Positions 17,925-30,112 of a DNA stretch of 64,000 nt are shown here, in pieces; the stretch's first letter is position 1; every line of letters begins with the position of its first letter. A model generated the notes under the pieces. The model did no database searches, was not told the DNA's origin, and worked only from the letters and a program-made list of their open reading frames with translations. A program made the translations under genes and the position numbers. Source of the DNA: Symbiodinium sp. CCMP2592 (lineage: Eukaryota; Sar; Dinophyceae; Suessiales; Symbiodiniaceae); contig CAJNDT010000996.1 of NCBI GenBank assembly GCA_905221615.1, positions 1-64,000 on the forward strand, in the 5' to 3' direction.

Positions 17925-19631
17925 ATGCCACACATCATCATCGGAGTACCAGACTCGAACCAGACTCCCCAAATTCATACTCTAGCACTCCCAAGCTGCA
18001 GCGTCCCGTCTCGGCGATCCCCGGCCTGGGCTAACAGACACCACAGCGGCAGCACGGCTCCGTCTCGAACAACAGTAAACCACAAACCCACAGACTACGT
18101 GGCTTGTCAGAAGCAGGCCTCCGACCAGAATGAACTGGCGAAAGCTCAGCCGCCTGCAGATCCTCCTTCTCGCTCACGCCCGGCCGGTTGATAACACATT
18201 CGCACTCACAGGGCGGGCAGGTGTATAAGGCGCCTATGTGACTCAAGATCCTGAGTGTTGCACAACCAAGTCAGAGGGATTGCAACAGTGTTTGTGTGAA
18301 TCTCAGAACATGAGGAACACAGCCAGAAGGGGTGTGCAAAAGTTCCGAGGCCCTGCTCGGGCTGTTGGCCGATTACAGCGAGACACTGACCCGTTCCGTG
18401 TGAGGCGCAGCTCTTTCTTGCACTTGGGCTCTCCAAAATCCTGGGAGAGCGGCACTTTGGTTTCCATCAGGAGGCTCTTGTACTTCTCCCGCGCGTAGAA
18501 CCTTCAGCGATTCCGATCTCCTTTCGTTCTTTTCTCGTTTTCTCTTGTTCTCTCTCTCTCTCTCTCCCTCTCGCGGATTGTTATCAAGGCCCCAGCTGGA
18601 AGCGCGTGCCAAGGTCCACATAATCTTTGCCTCAAAGGAGAGCATCGCAAAGGGACGGCGTCTGCAGCGATCGCAGATTCTGCCGAGTGGCGGCAAAGCT
18701 TGGCCATCACACACCTCTCAGCTTAGCCACTCGGTCTCTCGATCCGCGCTGCGACTTCGCCCTTGGGCGTCGGCTCGCCCTGGGCCTTCATGAAGTAGTG
18801 CCTCGCAGTGGCAGTGGCTACAAGGCCTCTAAAACCGCAAGAAGCCCTGTCCCTCTGTCGCCTTGGGTAGCTATACAGCACAGAAGCCTGCAGAGCTGTC
18901 AGAGAGCCCACGAAGAAACCGCCACCCAAACCGCCGTTTCCCTCCTCGTCGATGAGCGAGCCCGGGGGTTTGATGGTGCAAAGCCTCAGCGAGAGCTTCC
19001 GCTTCCAGGCCTGGAGCTGAGGGAGCTGAGGCAGATCTTGGGTCCTGGCTGGCTGCCCTTGTAGCAAGAGATCGTTCCCATGAGCACCACGAAGAGACCA
19101 TCACCTGCCAAAGCTCGCACCGGCTATTTCAGCGTCTCTCCTCGGACTCGCTCGGGCTCGCCTGCTTCGCCCTCTTGGCACAGTGGCTCGCCGGCATAGC
19201 GCAAGTGGATCTCCATCGCCTCAGTGCGGTTGCAGCGGCAGTCGTCCGGCTCCAAACTAGGCCCGCTTCCGGCCATCCCGGCTGCCCTGTCTTAGACTGC
19301 TGCTCGGACGAACTTGGTGATCTCCACGTCCGTGAACTGCCCGCGAGATGTGTTGCGACTACACCGGCATGGCCCCTCACATGGGCTCCGAATTTCGCTG
19401 CGCATCCGCCTGCTGGAAGATTGGACAGGCCGACAGGGCCACCTTACCAACCAATGCAGCGCAGCGGCGCAGCACCACGGGGTTAACTGTATGAATATAT
19501 TTGCATACATATATCTATATATACATTATATACATATACCCTAACAACCTTCCAAACCACTGGATTGACGGATGCGTTCAAGTAAAGCATGCTAAACACC
19601 GAACCCACGCCTCTTACTTATATATGGTCTT
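17925..19631. other. Gene-poor interval
   Basis: No ORF here has convincing protein character. The interval holds a short CT-rich stretch (18,540-18,575) and GC-rich unique sequence. The open frames are short, differ between strands, and look like products of composition. Confidence 0.5.
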
Positions 19632-19632
19632 C

Positions 19633-19634
<2 letters not shown>

Positions 19635-19709
<75 letters not shown>
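19635..19709. repeat. (TA)n microsatellite
   Basis: Two TA runs are interrupted by ACACATATG. A looser TATA-rich lead-in starts at about 19,495. Confidence 0.9.
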
Positions 19710-19712
<3 letters not shown>

Positions 19713-20053
19713 GAACTTATGTGTTCAGAAAGCCTCTTTCAATTTCGCCAAGCAGCAAAAAGTTGGTTCTCCCAGGCCACGTGCTTGTTCCAGTAAGGCT
19801 CCTTGTAGTAGCCTGCGAAGAACGCAACACGGCTTGCGGCGGTTGAAACGCGTGGCTTTCCGCTCGCCTGTGCTCTGCATCTGCTCTGCAAAGACGGCGC
19901 CTGCGGGAAACCGAGGATTGCGAGGATTCTTCGCTCTGGGCTCTCGCACCGCTTTGGAGGCTCCAGCTTGGCCTCGCCGGGGACGCTGGATTTGCTTTGG
20001 CTCCTCGGTCTCCGACTCCACATCACTGTCACCACCTCAGAATCGCAGAATCG

Positions 20054-20074
20054 CCCCCCCCCCCCCCCCCCCCC
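20054..20074. repeat. Poly-C tract, 21 bases
   Basis: This is an uninterrupted C run, with G-quadruplex potential on the minus strand. The region to 21,170 is C/G-rich with a shorter run CCCCCCCCCGG at 20,769. Confidence 0.9.
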
Positions 20075-20079
20075 ACTCG

Positions 20080-21420
20080 GCGGATTCCATCACCGAAGCT
20101 GCTGCAGCTCTGACATTCCCATGCAATCAAGCATCTAATTCGCAACTGCCACTTTGGCTTTCTTGACCAGCGGAAACGGTGATATATTGAAAGCTGCAAT
20201 AAGACTACGAACAGCAGCAGCAGCAGGAGCAATCGTCTTAGAAAATAGATGTAGTGGGTGGCAAACAGCACCTAGCAGGTGGCAGGCGACAAGTAGCGGT
20301 AGCGATGGCAGTAGTCGGTATGGCCGCCTGCAAGCCCAACCCGCCAACTGTTGGACAGGAGCTCAGGCGGTGCAGAGCTTGGTTTTGGTGACCCACGGTC
20401 GTTTCTAAGCATTCCGGAGTCTGGGAAGACACGGCTGAGCAGTGGAGGCTCGCCATCAACATTGTTGGTATTGGCATTGGCAATTGGAAAGGACATCAAG
20501 CTGGTAGCAACGGTCTGGCTGCAGCAACCGACAACAAGTGGTAGGAGCTGGAGTAGAAGTTGTGAGAGCAGCATTCAATCTTACAAAACCGCACTGCCCC
20601 AGAACAACGAAAAGCGGGGGGGACGCGTGGCTTTGGGCTCCGGGCTGCTAGAGCGCGGGGGCCAGACGTGGAGCTGCTTGCCCGCCGAGTTCGCCGTAGC
20701 AACCTGAAAGCGGCGGAAGCGCGCAGAAGCGATGGATGGGGCGATGGCCGTGGCCCCGCGCGCTGGCCCCCCCCCCGGCCCCTTCGCCTCGTTCACGAAG
20801 TCCTCCTTCCCGTGGAGCCTCAGAGCCGAGGCCGCCGCGAGCCAGAACCCCCCCGCAGCTGTTCTGCGGCCCCTCCCGGCCCGGGCCCGGCGGGAAGGCC
20901 TCCGCGCCTTGGGGCCTTGGCGGGCCCTCGGAGTTTTGGTCGCCGTGGCATTCTTGAAGGTTGTCGAGCTTGGTGAACTTGTCTCGGGGCTGTCGAACCT
21001 CGCATCAAGGCGGCGACCTAGGTCCCAAATTCCCCATCCCCCCCTTCGGTCGCGGGCCACCACTGGGCAATTGCAGTTGCCCATGGCGCCAAGAGATGCT
21101 GCGAGAGCCAGAGGCAAGCGCGAGGCACGGTAGTCACGGCAGAGGCAGAGGTGGTAAGTGCGATGCACAATAAAGCAGGAGACACAAAGTTGCAGTGCAG
21201 TCGCAGACCCTGCGGCCCTGCCCTGTCAAGGTGACCCTTTTGCAACCGTCGCCCTCTCTCCCTCGCAAAGTGGGGAGCACCTCGCAGAAGTCTCCAGATC
21301 ACATCGGCCCTTCGGAGCCCTTCGGGGGCCAGGCGGCGGCAGGAGCCGAAGGAGTGCCTCGACGATTCTCGACGCTCCCTGCAGTCTGCAGCGACAGCAG
21401 ACACAAGCAACCGCAACCAC
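20080..21420. other. GC-rich interval without supportable gene
   Basis: ORFs of up to 195 codons exist on both strands (for example 20,581-21,168 minus). They overlap each other in opposite frames and have Arg/Pro/Ala-dominated content, which is what GC-rich non-coding DNA gives by chance. No domain is seen. Confidence 0.5.
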
Positions 21421-21849
21421 AAACACACCAACATGCACATACAGATATGCCTACCCCGACGCCCAGGCCCTACGCATACACATACCTATACCTATACATC
21501 TACAATGATACAAATATACATGTACAATAACCTATATACATATATACATATATACATATACATAAATATATTACATAACATAGCATACACATACACATAG
21601 ATACATGCATGCATTCATACATGCATACATCTCTATATACATTACATACATGCATGCATACATTCCGCGTACATGCGCGCACACACATACATTGCATTGC
21701 ATTGCTTTGCGTTGCATTGCATAGCAATACATACATACATGCATACATATACATACATACATACATACATGCATACACACACATACATAGTTATATATGT
21801 ATCTATCTACCTTTATATGTAGCTCTATTCATATATTTATGTGAATTCC

Positions 21850-21885
<36 letters not shown>
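21421..21885. repeat. TACA/CATA and TA microsatellite cluster
   Basis: The cluster is dominated by TACA and CATACATG units, a small GCATT cluster (21,695-21,722), and a (TA)n run at 21,852-21,881. Long ORFs across it are repeats of Tyr, Met, Cys and His and are not genes. Confidence 0.85.
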
Positions 21886-21894
<9 letters not shown>

Positions 21895-23160
21895 CAGAAA
21901 GTGACGCAGACGCAACGCGCACGTGTATGCTTGTATGCATGCAGCATGACAGTATGTACCAAAGCACGGCCACACACAAGCTGCATGTCTCTGCCCTCAG
22001 CGACCTGCGAGCTTGTTGGGAAGGCCAGGTCAAGCCAGGGTACCTCTCAAAAGACATGGGCCCCTGGCAAGCGGCAAGCGTCTGTATCCAATACGGCAGG
22101 AGGGCCGGCAGAGCTGCATAGACGCTGGCCTCAGTACTCAGCGGGCCTGGGCCCTGCTGGAAGCGAGATCGCCAAGCAGAGGTTTGCTCAGACTCTTTCG
22201 CGCAGAGCCGGGTGTCTTTCGGCTCTCGAGCCTCGAGCTGTGCTTTCAAAGCGCAGCCTTGGCAAACTCGCGAGTCGCCGCGGTCTTGATACCCGCGGTG
22301 TGAAACGGAAGTTACTGTCCCTACCGCGTCACTGACCGGGGCTCATGTACGGGTTGCGCCTCGGAGTTCCAGGGAGGCCAAATGCGCTGAGCCGCTGAGC
22401 GCTGAGCGCCCCGACCGCAGTTCCAGCACGTCGAGGTTCACCAGCTGGGCCTCTCTCACTCTCGAAAAGCGAGTTAAATCGCGCAGGAATGAGAGTGCGC
22501 CTGCGGGCGCTCGGCACGAGTGGCGAAGACCTCTGGGCTGGAGACCTGGGACGTCAAAAAGGGAAAGGGTCTCCAAGTCTCTGCTGCCTCTTTGCTCCAA
22601 GCCGCGCTCCGCAAGAGGATGTGCTCACGCACGTAGGCACTCCTTGAAAGAGTCCCCTTCAAGACTTAAGCTGCGGCGGACTGCACTCAGCCTCTTCGGC
22701 GGGTCCCGTGGTGCTCCCCCCATCTCCTCAGTCGAAGAGTCGAAGGGATGCGCTTGAACATCCGCTGAGCCGCTCTGGCTTCTGGGGCTCGCTTGGGCTC
22801 TCGCCAAGAGAGGCCTCAGCGGCGAGACGGCGAGACGGCTCTCAAGAAAAGAGAGATCAGAAACACTCACGCCCAAGAAAGTGGGGTGCAACCGCGCCTG
22901 GGGGGTGGCACGCGCTCGGCTTTGAGAAGATCCAGGCGGGGCGCCTGAAAATGCCGCTGCTCCTCAGGAAAGCAAGGGTGGGGGGGGGGGGCCGCTCTCC
23001 GCCCTTCGCAGTCTTCGCAGTCGCATCCAAGGCACGTGGGACTTGGTCTCCAGGAGCTCGCCAGGTGGGCAAACGGTGCTGGTCAGCTTCTGGGGCGGCT
23101 TGCGATTTGGCCTCACTGCGGCGCTGCGGCTGCTTGCGAATGCTCTTCGATCTTCTCATT
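21886..23160. other. Gene-poor interval
   Basis: No gene is supported. It contains a G run at 22,979-22,992 and GC-rich sequence with short frames on both strands. Confidence 0.5.
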
Positions 23161-23194
23161 CTGGGGAAGTTATACTAATTTGGCATATGGAAAT

Positions 23195-23880
23195 AAGCCC
23201 AGGTCGGGTCGGGTCGCATCCTAATTCTGTTAATTTGACAAGTCGGGTCGGGTCATTAATTTCACTTAATTCCGTGGTGGTACTAGATAGTAGGAGCAGC
23301 AATGGTAGCAGCCTTTCCCACCGCCCGGAACCTTTGTTGAGCCTCAGCAAATTGATTTTGGAGACCCTGCCCAAGTGCCTCCCCAGCCTCCAGCCTTCCC
23401 ACGGCCCTGAGCCAAAATGAGCCTCAACAAATTGATTTCGGATTGACTGCCGGGTCCCCCAGCCTCCAGCCTTCCCACAACGCTGAACCTCAACAAATTG
23501 ATTTTTGGATTCCCTGCTGGTGGCCTCCCGCCTCCAGCCTTCCCACTGCCTCTAACCACCAAAATCAATTTGTTGAGCCTCCATGAATTGATTTTGGACT
23601 CCTTGTCGGACGCCTAGCCCAGTCCCCAGCCCCAAGCCCGCAGCCTCCCCAGGCCACAGCCCAGCTCATTTGTTGAGCCTGAATTCCCTGCTCCTCTCCC
23701 GCCTGCAGCCTCCTCTCACTCTCACCGCCCGGAACCGCCAAAATCAATTTGTTGCCTCAACAAATTGATTTTGGATTCCCTGCCCGGGCCTCCCAGCCTT
23801 CAGCCTTCCCCGCACCACTTCAATTCAAAGCCCAGGTCACTTAATTTGGCAACCCAGATCGGGTCGTTAATTCCGTTATT
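23195..23880. repeat. Minisatellite with CAAATTGATTTTGG units in both orientations
   Basis: Imperfect units of roughly 60-90 bases share CCTCAACAAATTGATTTTGG followed by Cys/Pro-like C-rich sequence (AGCCTCCAGCCTTCCC). The core also occurs reverse-complemented (CCAAAATCAATTTGTTGAG) at about 23,560 and 23,738, so neighbouring copies can pair as hairpins. The cluster is flanked by GTCGGGTCGGGTCG-type repeats at about 23,205 and 23,242. Confidence 0.75.
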
Positions 23881-24832
23881 TCGAGGTGACGTCGTTTGAC
23901 CTCGCCATAATTTCCCCAGTCTCACTTGGACCTGGAAGTGATGCTGCGTCACGCAGAAAAACTTCAGCGCATGTTCCCGAAGGACTGTCTCGACTTCGTC
24001 GGCAACTTCGCTCACCGATCTGATCTCGTGTAGCAATGAAGTTGTCTTCGGTTCGTAGAGTGATGGATAACGTCTAGGACTAGGATCCAGGATGCATCCG
24101 AATCTGCGAGGGGAATTAGCAAGGATGTCCGGGTCAGGACGGCACGAGGCGGCTGGACGAAGCCAGAGAGGGACAGCAAATGCTGAGGAAGTGGCTGCCG
24201 CGCGCCCGCCAGTGCCTCTCCGAGCTTACAGCTTCACGGCTCGTGGCTCGTCGTGCAGCCTGGAATGCTGCCTCTGTGTCGCAGCCCACGAAGGTGTCTT
24301 CGTAGACGGTCCTTCCACTTGCAGTCAGAAGCCACGCTGCCACAGCATAGCACAGCACGGCACGGCAGGGGCCGGGCGCCTGCTGTCCATGACGGCCTGG
24401 CTACCGCCCTGCGACGAGCAGAGCAGCAGAGCGGAGAGCTGTGCCACTGCGACTGCGAGACCGCTGCGTGTGGCTGGCCTTGCTCTTCTGCCAGCCGGCC
24501 TTGAAGGAGGCCTAGAGCGACTCCGGACCCCTTACCCCCCCTTTTCAGCATCAGCTGAGGCTGCGCTGCTGCTCTGCTGCTCTGCTCCAAATGCGCTGAG
24601 ATACTGCGAGGTCGGTGTTGATCTTGTTGTCCGCCAAGGCCAGCGGTTGGAACTGGCGTGCTCGCTTACCGCTGTCTCTCCGTTTCGCTAGATGTTCCGC
24701 AGCCGCGCGGGCCTGTTGCGTGTGGTGGCAGGCCAAGCGATTCGTCAAGGGCGCCACACTGCAAGCGAACAGCGGAGCAAAAAAAGGACAGAAGAACAAA
24801 AACAACTATCGACATAAACGGGCAATTGTGTG

Positions 24833-24838
<6 letters not shown>
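23881..24838. other. Interval without supportable gene
   Basis: A 199-codon plus-strand frame (24,092-24,691) is Arg/Ala/Ser/Cys-rich, overlaps minus-strand frames, and shows no domain. I do not call it. Confidence 0.45.

Positions 24839-24895
<57 letters not shown>
24839..24895. repeat. (TC)n microsatellite
   Basis: A perfect TC dinucleotide run of about 57 bases. Confidence 0.95.
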
Positions 24896-24898
<3 letters not shown>

Positions 24899-25992
24899 AC
24901 TCTCCCACCTCCGCGTCCACTGCAGATACCTGAGCAGCGTAAACACTTCAAGGCAGCCTTTGCAGCAAAAGCGTCAAGCCATCGCCCGCGTGGCCTGTGG
25001 CGAGGAGCGGAAGTCAAGGGCAGTTTGCTGTTAAATGCTGGCGTGTCCCTAGCGAGCCGCTTCGTCTTGCAAGTCTGAGGCGCTTGGTGTTTCGTTGGCC
25101 AATGGCATGGACGTTCAGGTAATTCTCCCCGCGGATCTCCTCAAGGCGGCGGATCCCTCCCCTCTCCGCTCTGCTTCTTGCTTTCTGCCTCGGAAAGGGG
25201 ACGCGCGTGGAGGGCTCGGTCGCTGCTGGTCTCGTAGTAGCACCGCCGAACCGCCTCCTTCAACAGCGGCAGAGGCATCCCGCGCGCGGGCCTGTTGCTC
25301 CAAACCAGGCCTGGCTCACAGCGGCCAACGCGCGATGTGTGGGAAAGGGCCCCGGCGACGGGTAGAGTGGCGGCATGGCCCCGACAGCCACGCTTGAGTT
25401 ATAGCGGAGAAACTTACGAAGCCTTGGACCCATTTACAGCCGAGTTAATGCGCGTACTTCCTTCCTCCGGTACCTGTCATGTTTTGGCATTGACTTGAAT
25501 GACTTGAGAATGAGAATGCGGTTGGGCAGGCAAGCTCAGCGCAACCTAGCTTTCCTAGATCCCAAAGACGAGACCGTACCGTGGATTGCACTGGGACGCC
25601 ATGGAGGAACATCGCCGCACCACCTCGCGGGCAGATTGTATGGCGTCCGGTCGGTTGGCCCGTAGGGCTTTTGGGGCTACACCTCCGCTTTGCGGCTTTA
25701 CTCGCGTCTTGCATCGTTGCTGTTGGCAACCATGACTCGTGATGGGCTGCTGGATGGGATAGCTGCTTTTCTTTATCACGCTTTTGCTATTTTCTAGTGT
25801 TGTTGACTCATGCCCGGCTTGTCTGTCAAAACTCCTGTTAAGAAGCTCACACCATTGGATGGCTGAGACTCAACTGTTGTGGCAGTCTTCTTTGAAAGTC
25901 GAATCGGAATGAAGTTGCCGGTTCTGTTCAAAGGGGCTACGCAGGTTTTTTTGCTTAGTTTCTATTTAGTTTTCTGACCTGCGGCCCTCTTG

Positions 25993-26280
25993 TATGCGCC
26001 AGCAAGTCTCCGACGAATCTTTGGTGCACCAAGCAGAACAGTCCGACCAGGAAAAATTGAGGACTCCAACTCATCGGCAAGACGAGTTAGAATTAGAGGC
26101 CTCCGCTGTTGTCCAGTGACCCAAGTGACGGGAGAGAGGGAGCTTGACCGACGGAGCATACATCAGCCTGGCTGCTTACATGTCAAGCAGCTGTGGCTGC
26201 GCCAGCAAGTCTGCGGTGCGCCAAGCAGAAACAGTCCGACCGGGGAAATTGAGGACTCTAACTCTAACTCATCAGTCTGA
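25993..26280. repeat. Pair of direct repeats of about 85 bp
   Basis: The segment beginning GCGCCAGCAAGTCT and running to GGACTC-AACTCATC occurs at about 25,996-26,076 and 26,198-26,272, with small deletions between them (CAAGCAGAACAGTCCGACC versus CAAGCAGAAACAGTCCGACC). No coding role is seen. Confidence 0.7.
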
Positions 26281-26790
26281 ACGCGGAGCCAGTCAGACAA
26301 AACTAGCTGAACAAGACATGCAGCTTGGATGTTGTACAAAAATATTCACCTACTGTAGGAACCCGCAGAGAAGCTAAGCCACAGCCGAACTCGCGAACCA
26401 AACGTAGCTCGGTTGCATTGACACACAACAAAACCACACGGGGTCTTCTTCTTGTCACCAGGTCTCCCAGCAAATCCGAAATGTCGGTCCCGAGCGGCCG
26501 TTTCTCCCACAACAAAGGTGATGAGACTCGGAAACCAGTAGACAGTCAGTCGCAAGCTTTCAGCGGACCGCTGAGTAACAACAGCCACGAGCACAGCAGC
26601 TACACACACACAATGACGACGACGACGACTGGCACGACCACGGGGCAACACACGCACAAAGAAAAGCCAACAACAACAGGCTAACGCGAGCACGACCGAC
26701 AACGAAGAATCGCCACACAACAGGAGGGACTAAGATATTGGATCAACCAGCATGGCATAAGGACACGCAGGGCTTGAGAAACATGATAAA
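26281..26790. other. Interval without supportable gene
   Basis: ORFs on both strands end in Thr- or Arg-rich low complexity (ACGACGACGACGACT near 26,615). Nothing recognisable. Confidence 0.4.
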
Positions 26791-27520
26791 CCGCCATAGT
26801 TTGATGAGGAGCCGGTATGGCCATCACTGCATGCCTTCGCCGTCTGCTTCTGGCACCAAAACCATGGTGAAGGACGTCTGCTTGCCTCCACCATGCGTTT
26901 TGGCACCAACACCATGGTGAAAGCAACAGCCGCTTGCGTTCCCCGCGTGTTGTGGCAACGAAAGCCGTGGAGGCAACTAGGCGCTAGCCTTCACCGTTTG
27001 TTTTTGGCACCAAGCACATGGCGCACCAACCACTGTTTTTCTTCACGCGTGTGATTTCGGCAAAAGTGTGCATGCAAACTAGGACTCTGCACGGTCTCAA
27101 AGGCACATTGGCAGATTGAAAGTAACAAACATGGACAAGCCGTCGGCGCACAAAACCATGGTGGAGGCAATGGCCGCTTGCCCTCACCGCATGCTGTGGC
27201 ACCAAGTTACCCTGCAGGATGCAGAGATGCCGGTGTTGCCATGCTGCGATTAACCGCCATCGCCTATTGAGGGCGTGGGGTTTTTGGAAATGTGATCGAC
27301 CACCTTACGCTAACGAAGTGCCGGTTCAAGACATCTTGCGATCAGTGGCGATCGCTCACTGAGGAGGCGGGTTTAAGACAATGTGATCATCCAACTGCCG
27401 GTGACGGCTGCTTCGACAGGGGTTGGTTTAATCTCACCGGATCAACTGCATTCGCCTAATGGGGGATGGCTGATTGATGTGTGGTCAACCACCAAACACA
27501 CACGTTATAAGAAACAAGGC
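26791..27520. repeat. Degenerate minisatellite region (CACCATGG and GCCATCGCC units)
   Basis: Units of roughly 55-65 bases carry TTGGCACCAA..CCATGGTG (26,838-27,200). They are followed by units with CGCCATCGCCTA..GGGGG.GGG and GTGATCAACC (27,250-27,480). Related GCCATCGCC units recur at 30,245-30,500. No gene is supported. Confidence 0.55.
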
Positions 27521-27564
27521 CAACTTCCATCGCCACAACACGACCCGGCTTTGAGTACGCCAGA

Positions 27565-27725
27565 GCTGAAAACTTGAGCCAACCATTCGATCAGCTCACT
27601 CACAGAACTCTGTCTTATGCCTAACCAGCAAGTTCTGCTAGTTCGCACTCTACTGTACGAAAGGCGCAAGCACCACAAGAGAGGCTAACTTTTGCTGCGA
27701 CGCGCAACGAGTGCGGAGCAGTTGT
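27565..27725. repeat. Dispersed repeat, copy 1
   Basis: It begins GAGCTGAAAACTTGAGCCAA and runs through GTTCTGCTAGTTCGCACTC and AACGAGTGCGGAGCAGTTG. Copy 2 at 27,798-27,962 is nearly identical over about 160 bases, and copy 3 (30,048-30,112) matches the first 65 bases. On the minus strand the start contains TTGGCTCAAG, the last 10 bases of the spliced leader. Confidence 0.75.
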
Positions 27726-27797
27726 CAGGCTTTAAAAGCCCGGCGGATCGCCACCAAAATGGTGGTCCGCCTGTGGGCGGGAGGGCCAAACACAGAA

Positions 27798-27962
27798 GAG
27801 CTGAAACCTTGAGTCAACCATTCGATCAACTCACTCACACAACTCTATGTTATGCCTATACCAGCAAGTTCTGCTAGTTCGCACTCTACTGTACGAAAAA
27901 GGCAAGCACCACAAGAGAGGCGCACTTTTGCTGCGACGGGCAACGAGTGCGGAGCAGTTGTC
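27798..27962. repeat. Dispersed repeat, copy 2
   Basis: This is the second copy of the repeat at 27,565-27,725, with a handful of substitutions and small indels. The two copies are separated by a 72-base spacer. Confidence 0.75.
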
Positions 27963-28355
27963 ATTGCCTCGGCCGCTTACACAAAACCAAACCAGCACAA
28001 CCAACCAAAACGAACCAACCAAAGTGTCTCTCAAGGGTGAATGCTACGAAATGTTAAAGAACGGGCTTCACTAAGCTTTCCTACTTACTCACAAAGGCGG
28101 ACACTTTTCCTGGACTGCGGAGTGTGTCCTGGTAGTCTCGAGCCTGCACGTCAAGGGCGTGAGCCGGCTGTTCTTTTGATTTAACTACATTGCACTAGCG
28201 GTGTTATTGTTCCCAGCCTGGCAGAATGTTTAACACCCCGCCTTCGGAGCTGGCGAAAGTTCTTCGACTGAGGTGACTCCGACTTTCCTGGACAAACAGA
28301 AAGCACGCTGCAGTTCCTTTTTACTACAAAACAAACGCTGTTCCTCTGTCAAACG

Positions 28356-30085
28356 TTAACATTGGTAGGAGGATCTTGCCAGCAAGGTGCCTTGAATCGA
28401 GATTCCCTTCTCTTCCAGATCGAGCGGCCGTGAAGGGAGGAACTCCTGCAACCAATTCCGAGGATATCGACCGGCTGCGTCGGTTTCGGGAAAATCACCT
28501 AGACAATGCCAAGGGAAACTCGCCCGCAACTCCAAGGACGGCACGGCCACATCCGGAAAGATCTTTTGCAGGATGCCTTTGAAGAGGTACCATGACGTAG
28601 GCCCCCCTTTCCCAAAGAAAGGGCGGAGGCCCACAAGTGCAGGAGCTCCTGCATGATGGTGAGAAGACATCTCTGCCTTCGTGGGCGATTCACACTCAGC
28701 CGAGCTAGCTTTCGCCTTCGGGGAAATCGCCTTGGAAGACTCCTTGAAACGCACTGCCCTTTCCGAAATGTTGTGACGCGAGTCTGCGGATTGCGACCGC
28801 CGGATCGAACTCAGGATTGGCGCTTCGGGTTTCGGCCCTTGGGTGCCCTTCTTAGGCGCCGGACTGTTTGACCGACCCATCTCTGCAAGATGACGCATGC
28901 AGAGGGGGGTACCTTTGTGAGCTCCATGCATTTTTTCGAAGCACGAGACCACACTACACTTCCTTCCCTGGCAAGACAGCAGGTAGAGTAGAGCTGATTG
29001 TGATGGTTGCAAAGGCGTGCAGTCTCACGACCGCCCAGATCCGAAAGATGAACATCCCCAGTTATAAGCCCACTGGGCTCAGTCGCGGCACGGTCCTCGT
29101 GCACAACCATCTGGAGCGAGTGCTCTGGGTTTTTTCTGAAGTTCCAAACCTACCAGACCTACCAGCACTGCTTCGCAAGGATCTGGGGCGGTTCCTTGTC
29201 CAAGGACCTCAGTACACCTTGTTCCTCTATCCGACGAGGGGGCGGTGGCCGGGTACAACAATGGCAACAAGAGCCATCGACCAAACAAAGCGGGTCAGTC
29301 CTCGACCGCATAGCCACCAGGCATCTCCAGCCACCGAACTTGCCGTAGGCGCCGAGGTCCACCACCGCCTCTGAATCGACCGCGGCATAGGTCAGGCTGG
29401 AGCCGAACCGCTCCCGAAGCGAACTGCAGAACCAGGTCGTGGGGCTTCCGGCCAATTCCTCGCCCTCGAACTTGTCGCTGGTAGTACTCCGTATCGACCG
29501 GGGCCCCACCACTAGGACCCACCAAGGACACTCGTTGCAAGGCGGTGGCAGCAGGAGCGACTGGTAAGCGATCGAGCGCGGCATCCAAAACCGGAGCGAC
29601 CAATGGAGGGCGGTGATGCCTACACCACCAGGCCAAACACGCGCACCATCTCTCGCATTCAAGCAACGGCCACCAAGCACCCGAGCAGAAACAAGGCGAG
29701 GAAAGTCCAAGCGACAGCTGGCCCCGAAGCACCAAAGGCCAACCCGATTTCGGTGAAGTAGAGGAACCAGCCACCATGCGTGCGTAATGATCCCACTTCC
29801 TCAGGTGTGGTGAAAACCGCGAAGGTCCACTCTCCCCACCATGCTGAGGCAGCTCGAGGGCGGAGGCGCCACTGGTAGACGGTGAGTGCGGATCGCCAGG
29901 TTCATCCGAATCCGGCAGCTCTGTCTGGTTCCCCGAGGACACATCCACCATCCCAAACCAGGACTCGAGGCAGCCAAGCAGCAGCCGACGAGACAGGCGA
30001 GCGAGTTGAGGCCCATTTTGGTAATGTCCCTGATACCAAACACAGAGCTGAAAGCTTGAGCCAACCATTCGATCAGCTCACTCAC
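28356..30085 (-). pseudogene. Retroelement gag-region fragment with Cys/His cluster
   Basis: Successive minus-strand frames read DSEAVVDLGAYGKFGGWR, DPLCLVDGSCCHCC, VLRSLDKEPPQILAKQCW, and then an open 218-codon frame with GRKCSVVSCFEKMHGAHK and GTPLCMRHLAEMGRS. The C-x5-C ... H ... C-x2-H cluster looks like a small zinc finger that I associate with dinoflagellate retroelement gag proteins. A disordered Ser/Lys/Pro tail follows. No RT follows on the minus strand, so it is a truncated fragment with at least two frameshifts. Confidence 0.4.
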
Positions 30086-30112
30086 AGAACTCGATGTTAT
30101 GCCTAACCAGCA
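30048..30112. repeat. Dispersed repeat, copy 3 (partial)
   Basis: Matches the first 65 bases of the repeat at 27,565, ending at CTAACCAGCAA. It sits at the 5' border of the minus-strand gag fragment. Confidence 0.7.

Noticed and set aside
17940..17975. tRNA B-box-like GGTTCGAGTC on the minus strand
   Set aside because: The flanking bases do not form a five-pair T stem, and no A box or acceptor stem is visible.
20581..21168. 195-codon minus-strand ORF
   Set aside because: Arg/Ala/Pro-rich in a GC-rich stretch with four overlapping frames; no motif.
24092..24691. 199-codon plus-strand ORF
   Set aside because: Overlapping open frames on the other strand, GC-rich composition and no domain; cannot be separated from chance.
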